Below are positions 1 to 9,685 of a DNA stretch of 64,000 nucleotides, one piece after another. The notes beneath the pieces are model-generated. The model was not told where the DNA came from. It was given only the letters and a program-made list of their open reading frames with translations, and made no database searches. A program made the translations under genes and the position numbers. This stretch comes from Cliona cf. orientalis (lineage: Eukaryota > Porifera > Demospongiae > Clionaida > Clionaidae). The stretch lies in assembly GCA_963930775.1 (NCBI GenBank), contig OZ005702.1, forward strand, positions 2,294,001 through 2,358,000, read 5' to 3'. Within the stretch, counting starts at the first letter, position 1, and each line of letters opens with the position of its first letter.

Positions 1-400
1 GAGATAGAGGTGCACCTGGCTCAATCAAAGCTAGATGTATATACTGTAGTTTCTTTCCTATATTGTGTGTAGGCCAGTCTTGAATACTGCTAGGAAAGAT
101 GGGCACCTCATTGTAATTCTCTTTCAGAAAGTTAGCATATTTGCTGATACATTTTGGTATTGGTAAAACAGCAGTTGGGATTCCTGTCAAATAATGATTA
201 TTGTTGATTCAAATTTATATAGCTACCAACTTAATACTACGATGTTATTCACCCATTCGAGCATACGTAGAGCATGGAATATGCTACACAGATCACACAG
301 GAAAAGTTGTCTAACCCCAAGACATACCCGGTAATATTGTATCTGTCAGACTATTTAAGGTTAATATAGAATTTCTATTACTATAGTATACACATGGTGT

Positions 401-624
401 TACCTTAAGGACACTTTTGTTTGCGGGTACTAAGTTTAGTGAAATTAGTGATTTTCCCACTTTTCGCTAAAAATTGTACCCGCGAATATTAATTTTTTAA
501 ACGTTTTCGAATAAAACTTATAGAATGCTAATTTTGAAAAATCGCTAAAATGAGTACCCGCTAAACGCACTATTTCCGAAATCTGCTAAAATTTGTACCC
601 GCAAATAATCATAGCCCTAAGGTA
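401..624. mobile_element. MITE-like element with imperfect 30-bp terminal inverted repeats
   Basis: The left end (401-430, beginning TACCTTAAGG and ending TTTGCGGGTAC) and the reverse complement of the right end (595-624) agree at both edges of a 30-bp span. TA lies at both outer edges and may be the target duplication. The interior repeats short 'CGCTAAAA...GTACCCGC' blocks and has no coding potential. The rest of 1-950 shows nothing I can identify. Confidence 0.55.
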
Positions 625-2971
625 TCTATATTCACTGGGCTACTGGACTCATGACACCTTCAAAATAATATTAATAGAAATCGGGCTACAATGCAATGTG
701 GTATATAGGTAAAAATTATTTATCAGTAGCTACTATATTTTCAATCATCTAGCACCTGTTGTTTTATATAATAGGTATTTAGAATCGTCACTGCATGTGT
801 ATATCCCACAGTTACTAGTAAGTGATGATAGCTACCCAGATCCTAGATAACTAGTCTTCATCCAGTGTGGCATACCTAATATACTAACTAGCATAGTGAG
901 CCCGGTCTATACATGTACATGTATAAATCGCTTTATCCAGCCTATATATAGCGTACGCCGCCAATTATCGACCACCAAATGTACCGCGAGTAGAACTCCT
1001 TACCCGTAGGTCGTATGATCATGGAACTTGCACCAGCTGAAAGAGCATCCTTTACCCGTCCAAATGGTGCCTATACCACCACAACAGTCTTCGAGCGGTA
1101 CTTCGCGCAGTGGAGGTATCATTTGACCAATCATCGACCACGCGTACGTATTATCGACTTTACATATACTATCTATATATCATTTATCGACCACTGAGAA
1201 TATCTTTGCATTATTTTACGGTGTAGAAAATAAATTATACTTCTACGATCTATCCCACTGTGTCCTTTCATCGGATGATGCATTTGCTTGATTGGTAATG
1301 TTAAAAATTTATGCACTTTTTGTGTAGCGCCTGGCTGTAGAGCACGGGAAAAAATAAACCATCGAGTTAGGCCTCCAAACTTTCGCCTCTCGATCTCTGC
1401 ATGCTGTTAGTGCGATAATCATATTCATTGTGTAAGTAACGGTAAGTATTGTGCAGCGCGACCACATGGCAGGTCGAGGTCACGCCGGGTCAACTCGGCC
1501 CACGCCCCCAAATACAATACGGGGCATGCGCAGTTGGTATTTTGGGGTGGTCGATAATTGATATGTCCGAGGTCGATAATACGTACTGGTCGATAAGAAT
1601 CTCGTTATGTACAGACTTACTCATTGGTATTTAATCACAGGGTGTCCCCCAACCTGCCAAAGAGCATCAAGTTTAACCACTTTCGTATGGAATTCCACGC
1701 CCTTGCGCTCTGATAGTCTTTGTTCATAGAAATCATATGCGTAGCTATAGTTAATAAATTTATAGTCTCTAGGATTTTGTTAAGTAGACGGAGACGACTG
1801 GATGCTGTTTTGCCATCTCTGGAGCTTCAAGTCTTCCAGAAATCTCGACTCGATATGAAATCCATTAGGTGATGGAGGTAGGCAATTCTGTGTTTGTATT
1901 TCATCCACCCCCAACTTCTATCTTCACTAGGTTTATCGAAACCATGATAAAACTGAAAGGTGATTCAGCTGCTCAATATAGATATAGTTCTGCCTGGGCC
2001 AGGGTGCCAAATGTTGAAGCTTTTCACTACAGAGTCTGCTAGACTCCTCAAATATAGAGCCGGGAGACTAGGAGATTTCATATCTTACTGCGGCCAGCTG
2101 AGACAACATGGCTACAGTTATTAAAGTAAGATACGAAACCTCCTGAGCAAATAGTACCTTGGAGACAGCTCTGATAAAAAGATAGTTTATAGCTAATTTA
2201 AGGTACCATTAAATTGCGTGGGCGTGAGGTGGGGAATACGACACCTAAGCCACATCAAAGTCATAAGTGAGGTGCATGCTGTGTAACCACGCCCTTTTAA
2301 TTGCCCAGGTCTCAGGGGTGTGGCTGCTAGAGCCGGAAGTGTTCATTTAATATCCTCAATGGACCGGAAGCCGAGCCGGAAGGGAGGGGCCAGACCACGC
2401 CCAAAACAGCACCACCCTGTGCCTCAAGGACCACCATTCTCAATCAAGTGCCGACTTGCCACCGGATGTCCACCGGAAGCCCACAATCAATCCCAATTAA
2501 AACACACAGCTTCCTCAAGGCCAAAACACACACAAACACTTCAAGGCCGTTCTGCCACACCGCCCACACAAGAGCTCACCTCATTTCCTGTGTGGGCGGG
2601 GTAACAACACGTCATCACAACCACATCCGCTTCAAACCATCGTCAGCTTCCGTCCAGCCGTACGGTCCCCTCCATCGCACCGGCGTACAGTGCCTCATTA
2701 ACTGACATGGCCTCACCTTTGACCTCCTTCCACGCCCCCAAAGCCTCCTCGCGGGGTTCAAAGGTCACCACCGCTTCCGGGACACGCCCACCTATCGCCG
2801 AGGCCAAGTCCCAGGCGCCGATATCCAAGCACTGGCCTGTGAAGCCACGCCCAATCGGAAGCAATAAAACCTGCATTAACGCACACGCACACACTCCACA
2901 CAGTGCCAGGAACACGCCCACATGCTTAATTAGGCCCAATAAGCCTTTTTTTTTTTTTTTTTTTTCAAGCA

Positions 2972-4100
2972 GACCACACACTAAGCAGAAAAAAAATTTA
3001 TCCGAAAACCACCAGTTGAGCTGGATGCATAGTAGAACCATACAATGCAAGCAGGCAGCCTATAGTCTACATCGATTTTGACCGAAGTGGGTAATGGTTG
3101 TCACGTTGATGTGTGCGCGTGGCCCCGCCCCTCACATAGCGCGTGGGCGGAAAACATTGCAAATGCATGGCTTCCTATACAAACATATGGGATAACTTCA
3201 AAGGACCGTAACTTTAATTCTAAGGTGTGAATCAAAATTCCCCAAGATCAAATCCTTAGTTTTGACTCATTCTGCGTGCCCATATAAAAATTGTGGCATA
3301 ATATGCTTTATAGATCCCTAAGACTTTTCTTCTTCCCTATTCCTTTTTTCTTTTTTTCTACTTAGTGTGTAACAAGGGGACCACACACTAAGCAGAAAAA
3401 AAAATGGTTCGAAAACCCCCACACAGTCGAGCTGGATGCATAGTAGAGCCATACAATGCATGCAGGCATCTAAATAGCCATATATACAATGTATGTTTGG
3501 TAAAGGGTCGTCAACGTACCCCGCGCGTCCGTAATTTTTTTTATGGGCAAACATTGCAAGTGCATGGCTTCCTATGCAAACATATGGGAATACTCTAGAG
3601 GGTGTATATTTAATTTAAAGGCGTGAATCAAAAATCCAAAAAGATTAAACTTCTTATTTTGATCCATTCTGCGTGCCCATATCAAAATTATGGCCTGAAA
3701 TGTTTCCTAGTGCTCTAATCTTTTTTCGGTTCTTAGATCTTTTTTTTTTTCTACTTAGTGTGTAACAAGGGGACCACACACTAAGCAGAAAAAAAGATGG
3801 TCCGAAAAGCACCAAATAATCGAGCTGGATGCATAGTAGAGCCATACGATGCAAGTAGGCATCCAAATACCCATATATACAATGTTTGGTAAGGGTCGTC
3901 AACGTACCCCGCGCGCCCGTAATTTTTTTTATGGGCAAACATGGCTTCCTATACAAACATATGGGGATACTTCAAAGTGCCGTAACTTTAATTCTAAGGT
4001 GTGAATCAAAATTCCGCTTCCAAGAATTTTCCAGGTGTGAGCCATTCTGCGCGCTCATATGAATAATTTGTCATGAATGGCTTCCCAGAGTCTCAAACAT
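2972..4100. repeat. Three tandem ~390-bp units with inverted-repeat junctions
   Basis: Each unit begins with CCACACACTAAGCAGAAAA (about 2974, 3380 and 3773) and shares internal landmarks: GAGCTGGATGCATAGTAGA, then GCATGGCTTCCTAT, then AATTCTAAGGTGTGAATCAA. The first two units end in CTACTTAGTGTGTAAC (about 3359 and 3751), the inverse of the start, so the junctions 3350-3396 and 3742-3790 are short palindromes with a ~10-bp loop. The third unit is interrupted near 4100; its matching end, CTACTTAGTGTGTAA, reappears at about 5448-5462. This looks like tandemly inserted or amplified MITEs. Confidence 0.6.
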
Positions 4101-4354
4101 TATTTAATTAATTACATTACATTATTTTCTTTCTTTTTTTCAAGCTAAACCACAACCTAAGATAAAAGAATTTTATCAAGCAGTAATTAGCGGTATGTCA
4201 CCATTTCCTATCATAAATGTCTGCTACAATAGATCAGGTATGTGGTAAGGCAGAAAATCTCAAGTTGCAAACATTGATTACTATAATGTCACAAAACTAA
4301 TGCGTAACATATAATAATATTATTATCTGAGAGTGACTTTGGGCTTGTATATAT

Positions 4355-4558
4355 ATTATATGTAATCATCCCCTAGTCTAGATTCAATGTAAGGAGCATC
4401 GCCCATGGAATGTTGTTGGTGTATGTAGACTGCCTTCCCAGCATCACTGGCAGTGAAAAAAAAGATGGAAAAAAATTGGCCCCGGGTGGGATTCGAACCA
4501 GTGCACGCATTTGACACTGGTTGGCAGACACTGAGCTTAACCATTGCACCATCTGGAC
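4355..4558 (-). mobile_element. tRNA-derived SINE, copy 1
   Basis: On the minus strand a box A-like TGGTGCAATGG (complement of 4541-4551) is followed about 42 bp later by a perfect box B, GGTTCGAATCC (complement of 4489-4499), the RNA polymerase III promoter of a tRNA. The acceptor ends do not pair, so this is not a functional tRNA. It runs into a ~130-bp body with T-runs. A degenerate tRNA pseudogene is the alternative. Confidence 0.55.
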
Positions 4559-4959
4559 AGTAGTCATTTCCTTCATACTTTAGTGGTCAGAAACTACTAC
4601 GACTCGTATTTCAAAACTGAAAGTGAAAATCAAAAATCTGAGACGATTCAATTATTATTTTTGATCCACTCTACATGCTGATATAAAAATTATTGCACAA
4701 TACCTTTTCCTGTGCTTCGAATGAATTATTTACATTACATTACATTATATTATATTAATTACAAGCTAAACCACAACCTAAGATAAAAGAATTTTATCAA
4801 CCAGTAATTAGTTAATGGTATGTCACCAGTTCCTATCATATATGTCTGCTACAATAGGTCAGGTATGTGGTAAGGCAGAAAATCTCAACTTGCAAACATT
4901 GATTACTATACCCACTATAATGTCATAATACTAATGCACAACGTATATCTGGGGCTTGT

Positions 4960-5163
4960 ATATGTATGTAATCATCCCCCAGTCTAGATCCAACATAAGG
5001 AGCATTACCCATGGAATGTTATTTGTGTATGTAGACTGCCTTCCCAGCATCACTAGCAGTGAAAAAAAGATGGAAAAAAATTGGCCCCGGGTGGGATTCG
5101 AACCAGTGCACGCATTTGACACTGGTTGGCAGACACTGAGCTTAACCATTGCACCATCTGGAC
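4960..5163 (-). mobile_element. tRNA-derived SINE, copy 2
   Basis: Same structure as the copy about 605 bp to the left: box A complement at 5146-5156 and box B complement at 5094-5104. Flanking DNA is duplicated too, so this copy arose by tandem duplication and not by a second retroposition. Confidence 0.55.
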
Positions 5164-6088
5164 AGTAGTCATTTCCTGCATACTTTAGTGGTCAGAAACT
5201 ACTACGACTCGTATTTCAAAACTGAAAGTGAAAATCAAAAATCTGAGACAATTCAATTATTATTTTTGATCCACTCTACATGCTGATATAAAAATTATTG
5301 CACAATACCTTTTCCTGTGCTTCGAATGAATTATTTACATTACATTACATTACATTAATTACATTACATTACATGCTCACATATTCTTTTATCTTAGGTT
5401 GTAACATTACATTACACGCTCACATATTCTTTTATCTTAGGTTGTAACTACTTAGTGTGTAATTTTAAGTCGTTGCGGTTAATAGTTAAGAAAGAATGCT
5501 TTGATCTTGCTTTGATGTGGGCAATTACCGGTGTTTTCTTCAGGGGCCACTTCCGGTCGCTAATTACACGCACATAATCATCCCTGGCCGATTCTGGACA
5601 CGCCCACCTTCGACCAAAAGCACTCGTACGGCCTCTTCGGCCACGCCCCTTCACGATTCGCTAATTGAATTAGCCAATCCTCACGCTCACGCCCACGCAA
5701 TTTAATGGTACCTTAATATCATCAGGACTCAAAGCATGGTGTCCGAGCCACAGGACATCCTTGAGAGTGAAACAACTTACAAGAGAACTTCTGAAGAACC
5801 AGGGCGGCAACATACGGTGGCTAGCTACATGTAGCTATTTGAGTACTAGTACATGTAGGTGGACTGAGGCACACTTAGCCTCTGTCAGTGAGGATCAGGA
5901 CTCAAGAGCTCAGCTAAGGCAACTTTGCAAGGCTAGCTAGCTTATCGTGCAGTAGCTACTGACCTGTAACGATAAACATCCTTATGAATTTTATAGGGAC
6001 ATAATATTATTATTATTATGAGTTTTGTAGGGACAGAATATTATTATTCTTTTGTATAGAAAGCTATCAAGAGTGTGCGTCAGCGCAA

Positions 6089-6563
6089 GCGCAAGGGCAG
6101 AGGAGGTTGGACGTGACGCATATTTGCGCCATAGTCACATGACCTTGGTATGCAATTATGCTGCCACGCGTTCAAAAGAATGCCATTTGCGAGTGTAGCT
6201 GGTAGCTAAAATGTTTGCGTTTGTGAACTATGGCCAAATCTGAAGCTGAAACGGAGACAAATCGTGTAGATCTAGTGTTATAACGGCAAAAGAAGCTGAC
6301 TGCTATCGACAAATACTGTTTTTGATGTTGCCATTCTGAGGAACGAGTTTTCTCGATTTGCAAGAAGTGTGAGGGGTGGACGGGCGGGGTATGGCGCTGG
6401 ATCTTCTTTACTCATGGATTTCAACTTGCTTTCACATTTAAAACTGTCATCAAGGCTTTAGATCGTGACTTACATTTTGTACAGTGTTATATATGGGGCA
6501 ACACGCCCACTTTTTGTGCGCACGTGATCGTGTCCAACCTCCTCGGCCTCTGGCGCAAGGGCA
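6089..6563. mobile_element. Small TIR element flanked by 11-bp direct repeats
   Basis: GCGCAAGGGCA occurs at 6089-6099 and again at 6553-6563. Just inside are GAGGAGGTTGGAC (6100-6112) and its inverse GTCCAACCTCCTC (6530-6542). The right end carries a few extra bases before the direct repeat, so the TIR is imperfect. No gene is seen in it. Confidence 0.45.
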
Positions 6564-6689
6564 TGGAATTTCATACGAAAGGGGTTAAACTTGATGCTCC
6601 TTGGTGGGTTGGGGGAACCCCTGTGATTAAATACCAATGAGTAAGTCTGTACATAACGAGATTCGGTCGATAATTGGCGGCGTACGCTA

Positions 6690-7226
6690 GCTGAAATTAC
6701 TCAAGGTATAGCTATACAACACAGGTACGCATTCATCCTAAAGTTAATAGCTATTGCTACAGTAAGCCATATTGCTCATGCAGATACCCCCATGACTATA
6801 TCAGTCTGACTCAGATTTCCGATGGTAGTGCCTGATTGCTTATTAGTGATATTGATGACTTGAGTGTCAAGGTAGAGGAATCGGTTTGTTCGCCATCTGT
6901 TGTTGCTGTCATCAGCACCAAAACAGCCTGACCTGGAGATATATGAGAATGGCGATCAACCCATCAAACACGGCAAAAAAACTGGCTTGGCTTGGCTTAA
7001 AATCGAACGACACTGGCCACAAAGGCTAACTAGAGCTCTAGAGCACATATCCCGCATGTACATGGCGTAATCTATAGATTTACAGTACTTTTGTGTGCAT
7101 GGATATAATTTGGCCGAATTCGATTCTTTTGTCCATTTTTTGTGTATAATTTCTGTATATGCATGTACAGCGGACACATGAGTAGCTGTTGGATGTGCAA
7201 TCACTATAATTAATCAAATTCTATAG
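6690..7226. other. Gene-free stretch
   Basis: Between the transposon block and the Death-domain gene. No convincing coding exon, repeat or RNA was seen; the 82-codon minus-strand frame at 6956-7204 has no recognisable features. Confidence 0.4.
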
Positions 7227-7346
7227 CTAGTTTTCGTCCAAAGCTATCTCCATAGCATCGATTAATAAGTTTTTCATTGTTGGTGAGGTACGACCGCTCT
7301 TCACCTTAGTTAGCTGTTGTTTACAAGATTTTGTACTCGCATAGTC
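7227..7346 (-). CDS. Possible last exon of the Death-domain gene
   Basis: A minus-strand frame, open from upstream of 7346 and ending in TAG at 7227-7229, encodes a short tail with ...SPTMKNLLIDAMEIALDEN. The charged, amphipathic end looks protein-like and lies about 300 bp downstream of exon 2. I could not find an acceptor whose phase matches the phase-1 donor of that exon, so this may be chance. Confidence 0.2.
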   Translation of the reverse strand, partial: DYASTKSCKQQLTKVKSGRTSPTMKNLLIDAMEIALDEN

Positions 7347-7652
7347 AGCATGATGAATAATAATAATGATATTTCTTGCATCACATTATACTCTATATAA
7401 CATTCATAATAATATTATATTATTCATTATCCACCCCACGTAGCTTAAAAAAGCGTACAAGTTATGCTTATACTAACAGTCACATGAATTAAACTACTGT
7501 GAATATCTCCAGTAAATTCTGTGGATTCACATTAATTATAAATGATCGGCACATATACATTAGGAAAGTATAATGTATAAATGTTATTACGGTTAGCTAT
7601 CATAGCCAGTATATAGATAAACACCATGTACACATGATCATGCGTAACATAC

Positions 7653-8342
7653 CATATTTTGCACAAAGTGTGAGAGCAATCTCTCGCATCCCAACTGCCG
7701 AAAGGACTTTAGCAAGGTTTTCATAGGTTGGATTGCGTTCTGTACGAATCCAATGGACATACACATCACACATGCAATCGCTTGACTGAAAGGGTTTTCC
7801 TGCATGGTTAGCTTTGATTGTATTGAGCTTGCTGTCTTCGATACCCAACTCCAGTCCGATATCGTACCAAAGAGAGTAATCAATGCCAAGACTCGAGCTC
7901 ATTAAGTCACTCAAATCAGATTCTAGAAAAAATAGTAGCCAAGTGTATACCAGTAGTGATATTATAGGGGAAATGATTTAGTTAAGCATCTGTTTTCCGC
8001 ACCCACCCCCCCCCCCCCCGCGACCCCAGCAGGTATACCCTATAATAGCTATCATATTAAAAATAATAATATTATTATTATTATGATACTCTTGACAGAC
8101 ACGGTTTATGGTGAAAAGGCCTCACCTGAAATTGTGTAAACACTACGCCGGGTAGCAGTAGGAGGCTCTGGGCGGGGAAACTCCCCCTCAGCCGTCTGTG
8201 AAGCAAGACGGGATCCACGTTGCCGCTGAGACTCAGAGTGTCGTCCAGCCGTCGTAGTCGCATTCGTCAATAATACTGCTCTAACGACTACAGAGTGACT
8301 CAGGCCGAGACGGGGTCTACGAAGAAGGTGAGATCGAAACAT
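7653..8342 (-). CDS. Death-domain protein, two exons (8126-8342 and 7653-7922), incomplete at 3' end
   Basis: Exon 1 starts at ATG 8342, encodes about 72 Arg/Ser/Thr-rich residues (MFRSHLLRRPRLGLSH...), and ends at a CAG|GTGAGG donor after 8126. A ~203-bp intron follows, ending in TTTTTTCTAG at 7923. Exon 2 (7922-7653) encodes ~90 residues resembling a Death domain: YSLWYDIGLELGI, then a helix with DVYVHWIRTE, then TYENLAKVLSAVGM and an Ala/Leu-rich last helix. It ends at a GTATGT donor (7652-7647). Both flanking introns are phase 1, so this is a symmetrical, shufflable domain exon. Death domains are protein-interaction modules of apoptotic and innate immune signalling; the partner is unknown. 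Further exons are expected to the left but were not securely found. Confidence 0.6.
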
Positions 8343-8444
8343 AGTTGGCCGCTTTTTTCAATGATTTTTACTAATAGAACCATACGTACGTACGTACATA
8401 ATTCACATTGATGGGCGTGGACTGACCGAGTTCTGTCATTTCTA

Positions 8445-8454
8445 CGCATGCGCA
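8445..8454. promoter_or_regulatory. NRF-1-like palindrome upstream of the Death-domain gene
   Basis: CGCATGCGCA followed by ATTGCGCA lies about 100 bp upstream of the ATG at 8342. GCATGCGC palindromes are NRF-1-type sites common in TATA-less metazoan promoters. Assignment rests on motif and distance only. Confidence 0.4.
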
Positions 8455-8465
8455 ATTGCGCAAAG

Positions 8466-9685
8466 GGAGCACCAGATATTGTTCAAGCCTCTTCCTCAAG
8501 TGGTTTTAAACTTGCAACATTGAAAACTTGAGGGAGCCTGGGACGAGGCTAAATGATCCAACCACGACCTTTAAATAGGGACTAGTAAAAAAGGTAAGTT
8601 ACGTTCTGAACTAGTTCTAAGCCTAGATAATTTGGGCCAAATTGAAGTCCAATAACTTGAACAAGTCTTTGCTTGGTCACTTTATGGTTTATATTTGTAG
8701 TCTCACATGATATAGAGTCTGGCCACTTAAGATTCAGACCCTCAAGTATTGATGTACGTCTGACGAAAATTGTAGTCTAAATCTGTGCATTATGACAATG
8801 TACAAGATCACAAGGAGTGTGGTTTTAATAATTATTATGATTAATTGGCTATAGCCCTTGTGTTCCTTATCAAACAAAACCTTTAATTCCCACTGATTGT
8901 ATTTATTGAACCAGTTCACTAAAAAGTGTGAATGGTTATCAATTGTAACTGATGGCCATGGTTTATGCTGTTCACAGAAAGAGTTAGCTATTGCTTAATT
9001 TTGACTCAGATTGATTTGAATCAGTTCACCAATTAAAAGTGTGAAGGATTATCGGTGGTTTATGCTAGTCAAACATATAACTATTCACAGAAAGAATTAG
9101 CTATAGCTTAATATGCGCCGATAAGATTTGACTCGGATTATGATTGATGTTTGTAACTTGACTCTCAATATTATTATTGTTTAAATCGGGCTATTTTGGG
9201 AAGAGACATAGCTGCTATTCCCAAGCCCATTAACCTTACTATAACAACACGTTTGGTTGATCAATAATAATCAGTTAGGACAAATCATCAGAAAAGACCA
9301 TGAGGGATTTAATATGTTTCTATTTTACTTTTTGCCCTATTTTCAAATTCAAAGTGGATGTTGTAACTGTAAAGCTGGAGCTGCCTATGCATATCTCTTA
9401 CCTATACAATAATAATATAATTATTATAGCAATGATCATCTCCACGCTCCCCCAAAACATTAATTTTAGTGCTTTTACTTTTGGGGCATAGTCTCGCCAC
9501 AACATGTAATCCACATCTCATCATTAAATGTTGTACTACACATACATGGATTTATAGGTACAGCTGGATCGGTACATATTATTATCACCTTACGTATACA
9601 TTTTGATATTTAATGCTACCATTGATAGAAGGCTATTCAGATATACTATTATATACAGCCTTGCAACTATTTTTTGTGTCAAGAA
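8466..9685. other. Intergenic region upstream of gene A
   Basis: About 1.2 kb between the divergently transcribed Death-domain gene and gene A. AT-rich with short TAATAATTATTAT runs. A TTATATACA box near 9650 could be TATA-like but lies only ~35 bp before the ATG. No coding sequence is supported. Confidence 0.4.

Larger units (their letters stand above)
4143..5345. repeat. Tandem duplication (~600-bp units) with (ATTAC)n edges
   Basis: The segment 4143-4740 is repeated at about 4763-5345 with an offset near 605 bp. Both copies start at AAGCTAAACCACAACCTAAG and end in ATTACATTACATT runs. After the second copy, TTCTTTTATCTTAGGTTGTA occurs twice (about 5384 and 5426). It is the inverse of the unit's first bases, so the pair may be the two ends of another inserted element. 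Each unit carries one SINE-like tRNA-derived sequence. Confidence 0.65.
2198..5716. mobile_element. Inner TIR transposon with TTAA target site
   Basis: TTAA followed by GGTACCATTAAATTGCGTGG and seven more matching bases at 2198-2228 is repeated as a perfect inverted copy at 5686-5716, ending in TTAA. A TTAA duplication with a 27-bp TIR fits the piggyBac or Kolobok type. No transposase reading frame was recognised. The open frames at 2320-3081 are low-complexity and compositionally unlike genes. The left arm is rich in CACGCCC/CCGGAAG motifs. The element sits inside the 951-6687 element, so it is the later arrival. Confidence 0.7.
951..6687. mobile_element. Outer TIR transposon (TA target), composite and non-autonomous
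   Basis: The left terminus GCGTACGCCGCCAATTATCG (from 951) recurs as an exact reverse complement ending at 6687, giving a 23-bp perfect TIR. TA lies immediately outside both ends, as expected for a TA-targeting family (Tc1/mariner, ISL2EU or similar; the superfamily cannot be decided by eye). A second pair of inverted arms, about 1596-1712 and 6553-6663, lies just inside. Several GGTCGATAA motifs (about 1130-1200 and 1545-1595) look like subterminal repeats. No transposase is recognisable. The centre holds other nested elements. Confidence 0.7.

Noticed and set aside
1015-1634. 60-codon frames near the left transposon end
   Set aside because: They fall in subterminal repeats of the 951-6687 element and show no domain.
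2320-3081. Overlapping open frames of 78-135 codons
   Set aside because: Low-complexity, overlapping on both strands, crossing a poly-T tract inside a TTAA element; no domain recognised.
4480-4560. Functional tRNA gene on the minus strand
   Set aside because: Boxes A and B are good, but the acceptor stem does not pair and the sequence continues into a repeat body.
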